Source: Candidatus Gastranaerophilales bacterium
GTDB lineage: Bacteria; Cyanobacteriota; Vampirovibrionia; Gastranaerophilales; Gastranaerophilaceae
Length of the DNA stretch: 64,000 nt
Assembly (NCBI GenBank): GCA_944326585.1
Contig: CALVEN010000005.1
Location: 38,147 to 102,146 of the forward strand
Direction: 5' to 3'
Each line of letters opens with the position of its first letter. The stretch's first letter is position 1. A model generated the notes under the pieces. That model made no database searches. It was not told the DNA's origin and saw only the letters and a list, made by a program, of their open reading frames with translations. Positions 17,703 through 26,315 of the stretch are shown here, in pieces. The position numbers and the translations under genes were made by a program.

Positions 17703-20700
17703 ATGAAAAATTTAAGCAAGCGTAAATTGCTGGCAGCTGTACTCAGCGTAAGCTTTGTTATGCAGCAGTCTGCATTAATGAACGTAATGGCAACCGATAT
17801 TACGGGCGTAACGGGTAACAACGGGATTTATAACATTAACCCGTCAGACATTAAAGGCGATACAGGCTTCAGACAATACGAAAACTTCAATCTGAGCCAG
17901 GGTGATATCGCAAACCTTATTTTTAAATACGGGGCAGAAAATGTTTCAAAATTCATCAACCTTGTAGATAACCAGATTAATATCAACGGTATAGTCAATT
18001 CAATGAGAGATAATCAATTCTACAACGGTCATGCAATATTTATTTCACCGAACGGCATGGTTGTTGGCGCAAGCGGCGTTTTGAATGTCGGCGCATTATC
18101 AGTATTAACTCCGTCACAATCTGATTATCAAAGATATTTACGCGGCGGCTTTAATGAAAACATTTCCTCACTTGAAAGAGGAACTTCCGATGTAAAAATT
18201 GAAGGCAAAGTATTAACTAACGGCGATATAAATATTATAGCAAGAGATGCAGCCGTAAATTCCAAAGGAGCTTTGATTGCAGGCATCAATAAAGGTCAGC
18301 TTATTACAACAAATAACGGCGCAGATATTCTTTTTAACTCATTAGTAAACACAAGCGACATAAAAACCGGTGACAAAATTGCTCTTGAAAACGGCAACAT
18401 AATGATAAAAACAGATGTCCGCGACGGCGGTATTGATATTGCCGGTCTTGTAAAAAATAACGGCAAAGGCGATATTACCCTCTCAAACAACGGCACAAAA
18501 AACCTCAATGTTTCAGGGAAAATTGAAAACGCAAACGGTAACATTTCGCTTGTAAACAGACAATCAAATGTCGCAATCTCAGGCGACATGTCAAACTCCG
18601 GCGGCACACTTTCAGTTGTAAACAACAAAGGTCATTTACACTTAAAATCAACGGGAAGCATCACAAATAACGGTGAATTACGTCTGGTAAACCGCAACGG
18701 ACAAACCTTAATGGTAAACGGTGATGTTTCAAATGACGGAAAAGTTCTTATCTCAAGCAACTCCGGCAAAGTTTCAATCGGCGGCAAGCTTGCAAACCAA
18801 AACGGGACTTTAACTGTTGTAAGCAACGGCTCCGGTCTTGAAGTTACAAAAGATGCTCAAATTTCCAATAACGATGCAATTAAAATGGCAAACACCGGTA
18901 AAGACGGATTTACCATGAACGGTTCAATAAAAAACAGCGGTTCAACGGCTCTTACAAACTGGTGGGGCAACTTTAAAATAGGCGGTTCTATACATAATTC
19001 AGAAGGCAAAATGAACCTGTCAAACGCTGATTCTCAAATGATAATAAGCAAAGATGCAAGAATTACCAACAACGGCGATTTGCAAATTATCAACGCAGGT
19101 CAAAACGGCTTAACTATTGACGGCGGAGTAAAAAATTCCAGCACAACTAATATTCAAAGCGTAAAAGGCGATTTGAATATTAACGGCGACGTAATTAATT
19201 CAAAAGGTAAATTAACAATCCAAAACAGCGGCAACGCTCTCAATACCGGCAAAAATTCAACAATTTCAAGCACTGCCAATACCGAAATTAAAAATTCCGG
19301 CAAAGGCGGTATGAACCTTAACGGAATGTATTTAGGCTCCGGCAATACCACAATTGATAACCAAAACGGCGACTTGAATATCAACAACACCGTTGCACAA
19401 GTGGGCAACAAATTAGTTATCAAAAATTCCGGAAATGCTTTGAATATCAATAGCAGCATTAAAGGCACCAAAGATGACTACATCGGCTCAGTTATAAGCA
19501 ACGGCGCAGATGTAACCATTTACAACACAGGTAAAGGCGGAACAAATATTAACGGTGTTATCTCAAAAAGCAGCGACGAAACCAAAAATATTTCAATCGT
19601 CAACAGAAACGGCGGCTTGAATATATTTGACGCTGACATTTTGAACACTAACGGCAACGTTTCAATTTCAAACAGCGGCACAGAAGCTTTGCAAATGGAT
19701 GAAAATACCGTAATTGACAACAAAAACGGTAAATTAACCATCCTGAACGGTTCTGAAAAAGGCGCTCAAATTGATTCAAAAATTTCCAATAACGGAATTA
19801 CCAATATCACAAACCTCAAAGGACATATTTCAACAAATGCCATTATTACAAATAAAAACGGCAAACTTGAAATTGTCAATAACGGTTCTGGTATGACAAT
19901 TGATTCAGATGCCTATATTTCAAACAATTCCGATTTAAAAATTGCCAACACCGGGAATGAAGGCTTAGAAATCAAAGGAAACATTGAAAATAACGGTTCT
20001 ACAGCGATTTCAAACTGGGCAGGCAAGTTCAGAATAAGCGGAAAAGTTGAAAATTCAAACGGCAAAATGAATCTTACAAGTGCGCAGGATAGTACGGGAC
20101 TTCACCTGACAAAAGAAGGTCAAATTCTTAACAACAATGACGAACTTCTTGTTCAAAATACAGGAAAAGGCGGTATCAAGCTTGACGGACAGGTTAAAAA
20201 CAACAGCGCAACAACAATTTACAACACAAACGGAAACCTTGAAGTTAACGGTCTTGTACAAAATAAAGGCACTTTGATGATTACAAACAAAGGTCAAAAC
20301 CTGACAGTCGGCACCGATGCAATCATTAAAAACAACGGCAAGACAACCATCAGAAATTCAGGAATAAGAGGAATGAATATCAATGGAACGATTGCCAATG
20401 AAGACGGTGCATTAAATATTGAAAACAATGCAGGTGCATTGAATATCGGCGAAGATGCCTGGATTACAAACCGCAACGATGCTGTAAACGTTACCAATAA
20501 CAGCGGTTATGCAATGAATATTAACGGTAACCTCTACAGCCTTGAAAGCGATAATATAAACTTAACTAACAAACACGAAAACGGCGGTATAATTATCGGC
20601 AAAAACAGTTCAATCAAAACTGACGGTGACGTGAATATAACTAACGTCGGTAAAAAGGCAGTAAAAGTTCAAGGAGCTGTTGATGCAAATAATATTAACG

Positions 20701-21518
20701 TTGATAACAGTAATTCACACCTTGTGTTAGGTCATGCAGGAATGACAAAAGATTCCAAAGCAAACCTTACCGCCAAAAACAACGTTAATATTATCCAAAA
20801 AGACGGTTCAATCCTTAATGCCGGCACTAAAGAAACACAAATAAGAGCAGGCAAAGATTTGAATATAACCGTTGACAACGGCAAAATCGGCGTTGAAACA
20901 GGAACAAGCGGCGGCGGATACACTTACGGTCCTGACGGAACACAGGTTGACACCTCAAAATCAATCAATATTGATATTAAAGGCAAAATCAATGCCGCAA
21001 CAAATGATACAAAAGGCACAGGCGGCGACTATGTAATCAATATGGCAAGCAAAGGTTCAAACATGAATGTTGACCACATCAAAGCTGACGGCAGAGTAAT
21101 CCTTCTGACAGATTTGGATGAAAACGGTCTGACAGGCTCAATTCTCAACGCAACTTCAAATCCTTTGAAAGCCAATATTGAAGCAAAAGGCTTGTCCTTA
21201 ATTTCAAGCGGTACAATCGGTTCTGAAGATAAAGCCTTGACCGTAAACGACACAAATTACGCATACAAATCCGATTATGAAGCTTTAGGTGATATAAACC
21301 TGCAGGCTCTTGACGATCAATATTCAAAAGCTGATGTCAGATACATCATCACAAGAGACGGAAAAATCAAAGCTGAATTTACCGGAAACGCAAGAGTAAA
21401 AGACACTTATTCCGGCGCGGGCGTAATTGATGTTACCAACAGAACAGGCAATATGAACCTTATAAATAACGGTTCGACGCCGAACACCGGTATAACCTAT
21501 TTCAACTTCTTGAAATAA
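17703..21518 (+). CDS. secreted filamentous-haemagglutinin-type (TPS domain) beta-helix protein
   Basis: 1271 residues. A Sec signal peptide (residues 1-30, KRK then a hydrophobic core, cleavage after VMA) is followed by a haemagglutination-activity/TPS domain at about 31-145 with the hallmarks INGIVNSMRDN and HAIFISPNGMVVGASGVLNVGALSVL. The rest is a long right-handed beta-helix with rungs of about 20-23 residues, each carrying patterns such as I-x-N-x-G-x-x-[ILM]-x-[IV]-x-G. One block of about 140 residues beginning near 390 recurs near 740 (matching TALTNWWGNFKI and TAISNWAGKFRI), an internal duplication. Expected role is adhesion at the cell surface. No TpsB-type transporter, autotransporter barrel or LPXTG-like anchor is visible here. 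Ends at a terminator shared with the convergent prepilin gene. Confidence 0.88.
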   Translation: MKNLSKRKLLAAVLSVSFVMQQSALMNVMATDITGVTGNNGIYNINPSDIKGDTGFRQYENFNLSQGDIANLIFKYGAENVSKFINLVDNQININGIVNSMRDNQFYNGHAIFISPNGMVVGASGVLNVGALSVLTPSQSDYQRYLRGGFNENISSLERGTSDVKIEGKVLTNGDINIIARDAAVNSKGALIAGINKGQLITTNNGADILFNSLVNTSDIKTGDKIALENGNIMIKTDVRDGGIDIAGLVKNNGKGDITLSNNGTKNLNVSGKIENANGNISLVNRQSNVAISGDMSNSGGTLSVVNNKGHLHLKSTGSITNNGELRLVNRNGQTLMVNGDVSNDGKVLISSNSGKVSIGGKLANQNGTLTVVSNGSGLEVTKDAQISNNDAIKMANTGKDGFTMNGSIKNSGSTALTNWWGNFKIGGSIHNSEGKMNLSNADSQMIISKDARITNNGDLQIINAGQNGLTIDGGVKNSSTTNIQSVKGDLNINGDVINSKGKLTIQNSGNALNTGKNSTISSTANTEIKNSGKGGMNLNGMYLGSGNTTIDNQNGDLNINNTVAQVGNKLVIKNSGNALNINSSIKGTKDDYIGSVISNGADVTIYNTGKGGTNINGVISKSSDETKNISIVNRNGGLNIFDADILNTNGNVSISNSGTEALQMDENTVIDNKNGKLTILNGSEKGAQIDSKISNNGITNITNLKGHISTNAIITNKNGKLEIVNNGSGMTIDSDAYISNNSDLKIANTGNEGLEIKGNIENNGSTAISNWAGKFRISGKVENSNGKMNLTSAQDSTGLHLTKEGQILNNNDELLVQNTGKGGIKLDGQVKNNSATTIYNTNGNLEVNGLVQNKGTLMITNKGQNLTVGTDAIIKNNGKTTIRNSGIRGMNINGTIANEDGALNIENNAGALNIGEDAWITNRNDAVNVTNNSGYAMNINGNLYSLESDNINLTNKHENGGIIIGKNSSIKTDGDVNITNVGKKAVKVQGAVDANNINVDNSNSHLVLGHAGMTKDSKANLTAKNNVNIIQKDGSILNAGTKETQIRAGKDLNITVDNGKIGVETGTSGGGYTYGPDGTQVDTSKSINIDIKGKINAATNDTKGTGGDYVINMASKGSNMNVDHIKADGRVILLTDLDENGLTGSILNATSNPLKANIEAKGLSLISSGTIGSEDKALTVNDTNYAYKSDYEALGDINLQALDDQYSKADVRYIITRDGKIKAEFTGNARVKDTYSGAGVIDVTNRTGNMNLINNGSTPNTGITYFNFLK

Positions 21519-21523
21519 AAAAT

Positions 21524-21553
21524 AAAAGGCTCTTGAAAAAGAGCCTTTTTTAT
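21524..21553 (+). terminator. bidirectional terminator between adhesin and prepilin genes
   Basis: AAAAGGCTCTT-GAAA-AAGAGCCTTTT hairpin with A-run on one side and T-run on the other; serves the adhesin on the plus strand and probably the prepilin on the minus strand. Confidence 0.9.
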
Positions 21554-21559
21554 TAAACT

Positions 21560-22417
21560 TTATTTGATATTGAAGGCTTCATTATACATTTCCTCAAACG
21601 ACTGTCCGCCATCTTCAATAATTGAATTGCTTTGCCAATTACTTATACCGTTTTTAGAATTTCCTAATAATGAAAAAGAGAATATGTCGTATCCCCATTT
21701 GTTTGGTCCTTTATGCCCGTTTATATCGACAGCATACATTGGGATATTAAACAAATACCTGTAATATTCTATAATATATGCTCCATCAGTCAAAATAAAT
21801 ACAGGGTACTCATTTTTTACCTGAGAATCAGTAAAATTTTCTGTGTACTTCTCAGCATCCGGATATTTTTCAAAATAAACTACATCCGCACCTCTGAAAT
21901 TTTCAGGCAGACAACCCTGTTCATAGGCTTTATTTTTACAAATTTTTGTTGTTTTTAAAGTTTTTAAAAACAATTCTTCATGAAAATAGACACAATCAGA
22001 AAACTTACCGTTCAAATCAGCCGGAATAGGTTTACCTGTTTCAGCACAGATAGTTGAAGACACACACTTACCGCTTTCATCTTTTTCACAGGACGGCGTG
22101 CATTTACCTTTATAAGGATTACTGCCGTCCCAGTAATAGCATTGTATAGGACGACCATTTAATGTTTGTATTCCTGCTACCGCCTGCCAGAAAGTGCTGT
22201 AGAATTTCTTGAATTGATTCTTTAATACCGCCTGCTGTATGTTTCTTGATATCGTCGGTATTGTTAACGCTGCCACAACGCCGATTATGCCGAGAGTTAT
22301 CAAAACTTCCGCTAAAGTAAACGCGGCTTTTTTAATGTGAGTAGAGTGAGTTGCGTGAAAAGCGTATTTGCTGTGAACTTCGCCCACGGTTTTGTTTTTT
22401 GATTTATAATTCATCAT
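21560..22417 (-). CDS. type IV prepilin-like protein (T2SS/pilin N-terminal domain), phase-variable 5' end suspected
   Basis: The conserved part is the class III prepilin signal KKAAFTLAEVLITLGIIGV with the hydrophobic pilin helix and a Glu at +5, followed by a globular domain with several cysteines (CYYWDGSNPYKGKCTPSCEKD, CVYFH, CLPEN). Such proteins are assembled into type IV pili or pseudopili after cleavage before Phe. The listed start (MMNYKSKNK) has no ribosome binding site. The frame is open far upstream, without any stop, to the G9 tract at 22792-22800, beyond which lie a good Shine-Dalgarno, ATG (22818) and promoter in the frame that a 10-G tract would join. In the sequenced state that upstream start is out of frame. 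If expressed from there, the leader before the pilin helix would be exceptionally long, built mostly of translated intergenic repeats. Confidence 0.8.
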   Translation of the reverse strand: MMNYKSKNKTVGEVHSKYAFHATHSTHIKKAAFTLAEVLITLGIIGVVAALTIPTISRNIQQAVLKNQFKKFYSTFWQAVAGIQTLNGRPIQCYYWDGSNPYKGKCTPSCEKDESGKCVSSTICAETGKPIPADLNGKFSDCVYFHEELFLKTLKTTKICKNKAYEQGCLPENFRGADVVYFEKYPDAEKYTENFTDSQVKNEYPVFILTDGAYIIEYYRYLFNIPMYAVDINGHKGPNKWGYDIFSFSLLGNSKNGISNWQSNSIIEDGGQSFEEMYNEAFNIK

Positions 22418-22791
22418 ATTAGAATTATAATTTGTATTTGCTTCTTTGTCAATTTCGTTATAGGTCTTGTAATGCCGACCTGCTACTTTTCCCTCGCCCC
22501 TTAGGGGAGAGGGATTAAGGGAGAGGGGCTTCACTTTGTTCTTGAGATCCTGAATCAAGTTCAGGATGACATGGTAAGTCCCACCAATGTTCAGTGTGTT
22601 GTCCTGCCTCAGGCACTTCAAGATGACATGTTGTAGGTCGGGTTTACTAACCCGACTGTTAATTTTTCTGTCGGCATAGTAATGCCGACCTACATTTCTG
22701 TTGCCTCTTAGTGCCTTAGTGCCATAGTATCTTAGTATCTTTACTAAACCGATACCGTCAAAACTCTTGTCCTGTCTACTTAGGAGAGTCG
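22418..22791. repeat. mosaic of intergenic hairpin repeats upstream of the prepilin
   Basis: Several unrelated inverted repeats are stacked here: CCCTCGCCCC-TTA-GGGGAGAGGG near 22491-22513; GATCCTGAATCAAGTTCAGG near 22545-22564; GTCGGGTTTACTAACCCGAC near 22637-22656; and TCGGCATAGTAATGCCGA near 22671-22688. The second type recurs at about 25440-25515 and 63930-63955, and the first type recurs at about 51161-51230, so these are dispersed elements. On the minus strand all of them can be read through in the prepilin frame, 125 codons with no stop. Confidence 0.8.
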
Positions 22792-22818
22792 CCCCCCCCC
22801 GTTATTCAAACTAGTCAT
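22780..22818 (-). CDS. 12-codon open frame containing the G9 tract (OFF-state start of the prepilin)
   Basis: On the minus strand AAAGGAGAAAGCAAGGAT is followed by ATG and the peptide MTSLNNGGGRLS, then TAA. The three Gly codons are a run of nine G. Adding one G changes the following frame to GGG GCG ACT CTC CTA and onward, which meets no stop until the end of the prepilin gene at 21560 (420 codons including stop). This is the arrangement of a slipped-strand contingency locus in the OFF state. Confidence 0.7.
   Translation of the reverse strand: MTSLNNGGGRLS
22792..22800 (-). repeat. homopolymeric tract, nine G on the minus strand
   Basis: Nine C on the plus strand, in an AT-rich region where such a run is very unlikely by chance. 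It sits inside the first 12 codons of an open frame, the classical position for phase-variation tracts. Confidence 0.85.
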
Positions 22819-22845
22819 ATCCTTGCTTTCTCCTTTTATGAACAA

Positions 22846-22874
22846 ATTATAACATAACAAAACGCAACGGGCAA
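22846..22874 (-). promoter_or_regulatory. promoter upstream of the G9-tract start
   Basis: On the minus strand TTGCCC (22869-22874), a 17-base spacer and a perfect TATAAT (22846-22851), 27 nt before the ATG at 22818. Confidence 0.7.
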
Positions 22875-22902
22875 ATTTATTTTTTACAAGTTTTGAATAA
22901 AT

Positions 22903-24378
22903 ATGCAAATCCGAAATATCACACTTATACCGGAACAAAACAGGCATCAAACGGTTCTCAAATACTGTTCGTGCAAAAATTCCCTGCCATATGACAGTGT
23001 AAATTTTTCAGGCAAATCTGAGGATAATGAACAATATCTTAATGCGCAGAAATATGCCAATAAAATGAAAGTTTTAAATTTTTTTATGGAAAAAAACTTT
23101 CAAGACTATAATCTTGAAAAATTAGAAGGCATCCAAAACGGTATAAAAATCTTTGAAGGGATGAATATAAAAGAAATCGCATTTTTATTTGAAAATTTAC
23201 ATACAATTGCAATAAAAAGAGGCTGTTCTAATCAATGCCTGCATTGCTATGCCGGTGCACTTCCGCCCGAAAAAGACCACGACAATTATATCAGCAGAAT
23301 GCCGTATGAAACGTTTATTGAATTGACAAAAGGGATTGGGGAAATACGCGAAAGATTAGGTATAAATCCCGCCAAATACAAAGGCGAACATTACACGGAT
23401 CTTTATTATGATGCAGACTGCATGGAAATTTCATTATTTGATAAAGAAGGCAGAGAACACGATTTAACCGATTTGACAGATATATATTACAAAGCAACAA
23501 ACTATCAATCAATATTTGACACTGCGGGCTGGAATCCTAAAAACTCAAAAATGCAAAAGCGTGCAGAAAAATATGTAAACTATTTTTTGTCTATGGATAA
23601 TGAGGACAAATTCTTTCAAATCAACCTTTCAATAAGTCCTTTCAATCCGGCATATGCAAGGGCATTGGAGCTTGGTTATAATCCCGTTAATTATTCAGCA
23701 ACAACCTCTGTTGAAAATCAAAATTCTTATGACAAAGGTGAACAATTATACAAAATATATATAAATCGGATTGCAAATATGCTATATACCTTTACGCCAA
23801 TGCTCGGGGAAGACAATTTTAACATAATCGCAAGACCTGTTGAAAATTGGGAAACAAACATGAAAAACTTTACAATCAACGACTACAAACTAATTAAAAA
23901 ACACGTACTTGATACATTATATTTAAAATATCTTGACGATTTAAATACAGAACAAAAATACATACAGTTTCAATCGCAAATAAAAAACAATATAATGAGA
24001 TATTCCGATTTAATGGATAATTACGATACCGACTTGATTCCTGCGGGCAGATTTAAAACGCTTTATTTAAAAAGAAATCCGGATATTAATGAAAAAGAAC
24101 TTGAAAATAAATTTGAGGAAATTACGTATTACAAAAATTCCTTTGAAAATTTAAAAAAATATAAGAATTTTAAGAACACAAAAATGAAATATTTTAAAAT
24201 AATTGACGCAAACGGCAGATTACACCTCTATGACGGTTTCAGATTTATTCCGACGGAATTACAGTTGAATATTGAAACAAAAGACAAAATCACGCCGGCA
24301 TTTTCACCGAAATCGGAAGATTTTATAATCACAAAAGAGATGATAAACAAAAATTACGCCAAGAAAAAAAGCAGGTAA
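22903..24378 (+). CDS. orphan radical SAM protein
   Basis: 491 residues. The radical SAM cluster motif CSNQCLHC gives Cys108, Cys112 and Cys115 (C-x3-C-x2-C), directly after a beta strand (LHTIAIKRG) as in the AdoMet radical TIM barrel. The remainder (long inserts KYKGEHYTDLYYDAD, INLSISPFNP, then K/E/N-rich helices) is not like any subfamily I can name, and no SPASM-type cysteine cluster is seen at the C-terminus. An N-terminal tail of about 36 residues ends in DSVNFSGK. No peptide substrate or partner gene is adjacent: the gene stands alone between the divergent prepilin locus and a terminator. No Shine-Dalgarno precedes ATG, so it may be leaderless. The stop codon lies inside the terminator stem. 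Confidence 0.8.
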   Translation: MQIRNITLIPEQNRHQTVLKYCSCKNSLPYDSVNFSGKSEDNEQYLNAQKYANKMKVLNFFMEKNFQDYNLEKLEGIQNGIKIFEGMNIKEIAFLFENLHTIAIKRGCSNQCLHCYAGALPPEKDHDNYISRMPYETFIELTKGIGEIRERLGINPAKYKGEHYTDLYYDADCMEISLFDKEGREHDLTDLTDIYYKATNYQSIFDTAGWNPKNSKMQKRAEKYVNYFLSMDNEDKFFQINLSISPFNPAYARALELGYNPVNYSATTSVENQNSYDKGEQLYKIYINRIANMLYTFTPMLGEDNFNIIARPVENWETNMKNFTINDYKLIKKHVLDTLYLKYLDDLNTEQKYIQFQSQIKNNIMRYSDLMDNYDTDLIPAGRFKTLYLKRNPDINEKELENKFEEITYYKNSFENLKKYKNFKNTKMKYFKIIDANGRLHLYDGFRFIPTELQLNIETKDKITPAFSPKSEDFIITKEMINKNYAKKKSR

Positions 24379-24396
24379 TAAATACCTGCTTTTTTT
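24365..24396 (+). terminator. bidirectional terminator overlapping the radical SAM stop codon
   Basis: AAAAAAAGCAGGT-AATAAAT-ACCTGCTTTTTTT; the last codons (Lys-Lys-Ser-Arg-stop) of the radical SAM gene form the left arm. It also serves the convergent GGGtGRT gene. Confidence 0.88.
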
Positions 24397-24411
24397 AAAT
24401 ATGATATAAGC

Positions 24412-25413
24412 TTAAGCCATAGCTTTTTCAACGGCAACCGCAACAGCAACCGTAGCGCCTACCATCGGATTGTTACCCATACCGATAACGCCCATCATTT
24501 CAACGTGAGCAGGAACAGAAGATGAACCTGCAAACTGAGCATCACCGTGCATTCTTCCCATAGTATCAGTCATACCGTAAGAAGCAGGACCTGCCGCAAC
24601 GTTATCAGGGTGAAGTGTACGGCCTGTACCGCCGCCTGATGCTACTGAAAAATATTTTCTGCCGTTTTCCCAGCACCATTTTTTGTAAGTACCTGCAACA
24701 GGGTGTTGGAAACGAGTCGGGTTAGTTGAGTTACCTGTAATAGAAACATCAACTCCCTCTTTAATCATGATTGCAACACCTTCGTTAACGTCATCAGCGC
24801 CGTAGCATTTAACTTTAGCTCTTTCGCCGTCTGAGAACGGAATTTCTTTTTTAACTTTCAATTCGCCGGTTTTATAATCATATTCGGTTTCAACAGCAGT
24901 AAAGCCGTTAATTCTTGCAATAATGTAAGCAGCGTCTTTACCAAGACCGTTCAAGATAACTCTTAAAGGTTCTTTTCTGACTTTATTAGCGTTTCTTGCA
25001 ATACCGATAGCACCTTCAGCAGCAGCAAAAGATTCATGACCTGCCAAGAAGCAGAAACATTTTGTTTCTTCTCTTAAAAGCATAGCTGCCAGATTGCCGT
25101 GACCGATACCGACTTTTCTGCTGTCACCAACAGAACCGGGGACTGCAAATGCCTGCAAACCCAAACCGATTGCTTCTGCAGCTTCTGCAGCAGTTTTAAT
25201 ACCTTTTTTAATAGCGATAGCGCAGCCCAGAGTATATGCCCAGGAAGCGTTATCAAATGCGATAGGCTGAATGCCTTTTACAATAGCATCAACGTCGATG
25301 CCTTTAGATAAACATAAATCGCGGGCTTCTTCCAAAGATTTGAACCCGTATTCGGGCAAAACTTTTTTCAAAGTAGCTTCGCGTCTGTCTTGTCCTTCAA
25401 ATTTAACTGTCAT
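24412..25413 (-). CDS. GGGtGRT family protein
   Basis: 333 residues. Contains the name-giving motif ASGGGTGRTLHPDN near residue 276, plus highly conserved stretches GSVGDSRKVGIGHGNLAAML, LAGHESFAAAEGAIGIA, STNPTRFQHPVAGTYKKWCW and MMGVIGMGNNPMVGATVAV. The family is widespread in anaerobes and of unknown biochemical role; it is usually found next to a NifU-like iron-sulphur scaffold protein, exactly as here (the scaffold gene ends 108 nt upstream). A role in an iron-sulphur or sulphur-handling process is therefore inferred from context. Cytoplasmic, no signal. Confidence 0.88.
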   Translation of the reverse strand: MTVKFEGQDRREATLKKVLPEYGFKSLEEARDLCLSKGIDVDAIVKGIQPIAFDNASWAYTLGCAIAIKKGIKTAAEAAEAIGLGLQAFAVPGSVGDSRKVGIGHGNLAAMLLREETKCFCFLAGHESFAAAEGAIGIARNANKVRKEPLRVILNGLGKDAAYIIARINGFTAVETEYDYKTGELKVKKEIPFSDGERAKVKCYGADDVNEGVAIMIKEGVDVSITGNSTNPTRFQHPVAGTYKKWCWENGRKYFSVASGGGTGRTLHPDNVAAGPASYGMTDTMGRMHGDAQFAGSSSVPAHVEMMGVIGMGNNPMVGATVAVAVAVEKAMA

Positions 25414-25439
25414 ATATTTTTTCCCTTTATATTTTTTAA

Positions 25440-25515
25440 GTACTAAATCAAACTGTCATTCCGAGCTTGTTTCGGAATTGCCTTTTTGAGATCCTGAAAC
25501 AAGTTCAGGATGACT
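25440..25515. repeat. intergenic hairpin repeat pair
   Basis: Two adjacent inverted repeats, ATTCCGAGCTTGTTTCGGAAT and GATCCTGAAACAAGTTCAGG, between the GGGtGRT gene and its scaffold partner. Same family as the copies upstream of the prepilin and at the right edge. Confidence 0.75.
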
Positions 25516-25521
25516 AAAAGT

Positions 25522-26223
25522 TTACTCTTGACGAGGATCGATATATTTTACGGCATCAGCAAATCTGCCATAAGTACCGATATTCTTTTCATAGGCTTCT
25601 TTAGGATCAACGCCTTTTTTAATAGCATCCATAACTTTGCCGAGGTTAACGAATTGATAACCGATAACTTCGTTATTTTTATCAAGACCCATTTTCAGGA
25701 TATAACCTTCAGTCAATGAAAGATATCTAACGCCTTTTTGTTTAGTTGAATGAATAGTACCAACCATTGAGCAAAGTCCTTTGCCCAAATCTTCAAGTCC
25801 TGCACCTACGGGAAGACCGTTTTCAGAAAATGCCGATTGAGTTCTGCCGTATACGATTTGCAGGAATAATTCTCTCATTGCAACGTTAATAGCGTCACAA
25901 ACAAGGTCAGTATTCAAAGCTTCAAGAATTGTTTTACCCGGAAGTATTTCACCAGCCATAGCAGCAGAGTGAGTCATGCCGGAGCATCCGATAGTTTCAA
26001 CAAGAGCTTCCTGAATAACACCTTCTTTAACGTTAAGTGTTAATTTGCAGGTACCCTGCTGAGGTGCGCAGCATCCGCAGCCGTGCGTAAGACCTGATAT
26101 GTCTTTGATTTCTTTACATTTTGTCCATTCGCCTTCTTGAGGGATTGGTGCCGGTACGCCTTTAACTCCGCGGCATACACAGCATTGATTTTCAATTTCG
26201 TGTGTAATTTCTATTTTGCCCAT
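25522..26223 (-). CDS. NifU-like iron-sulphur cluster assembly scaffold protein
   Basis: 233 residues. An N-terminal Cys-rich stretch (NQCCVCRGVKG and HGCGCCAPQQGTC, residues about 13-60) precedes a NifU/IscU-like core with LVETIGCSGMTHSAAMAGEIL and a C-terminal region with YILKMGLDKNNEVIGYQFVNLG. Nine cysteines in the first 65 residues suggest metal or cluster binding. It is the regular partner of GGGtGRT proteins and lies just upstream of one, the two separated only by a repeat. Function beyond cluster handling is not known. AAAGGAGGCCAA before ATG is a strong ribosome binding site. Confidence 0.85.
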   Translation of the reverse strand: MGKIEITHEIENQCCVCRGVKGVPAPIPQEGEWTKCKEIKDISGLTHGCGCCAPQQGTCKLTLNVKEGVIQEALVETIGCSGMTHSAAMAGEILPGKTILEALNTDLVCDAINVAMRELFLQIVYGRTQSAFSENGLPVGAGLEDLGKGLCSMVGTIHSTKQKGVRYLSLTEGYILKMGLDKNNEVIGYQFVNLGKVMDAIKKGVDPKEAYEKNIGTYGRFADAVKYIDPRQE

Positions 26224-26315
26224 TTGGCCTCCTTTTTCATTAACAGTCTATCCTGTTAAAAATTATACTATAAACATAAATATCTTTGGATATTTTTTTA
26301 GTATAATATTTTTAT

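Noticed and set aside
22792..22800. The G9 tract as a sequencing error that hides an intact gene
   Set aside because: Cannot be excluded from one sequence, but the second, independent G10 tract with the same layout makes a biological tract more likely. Reads would decide.
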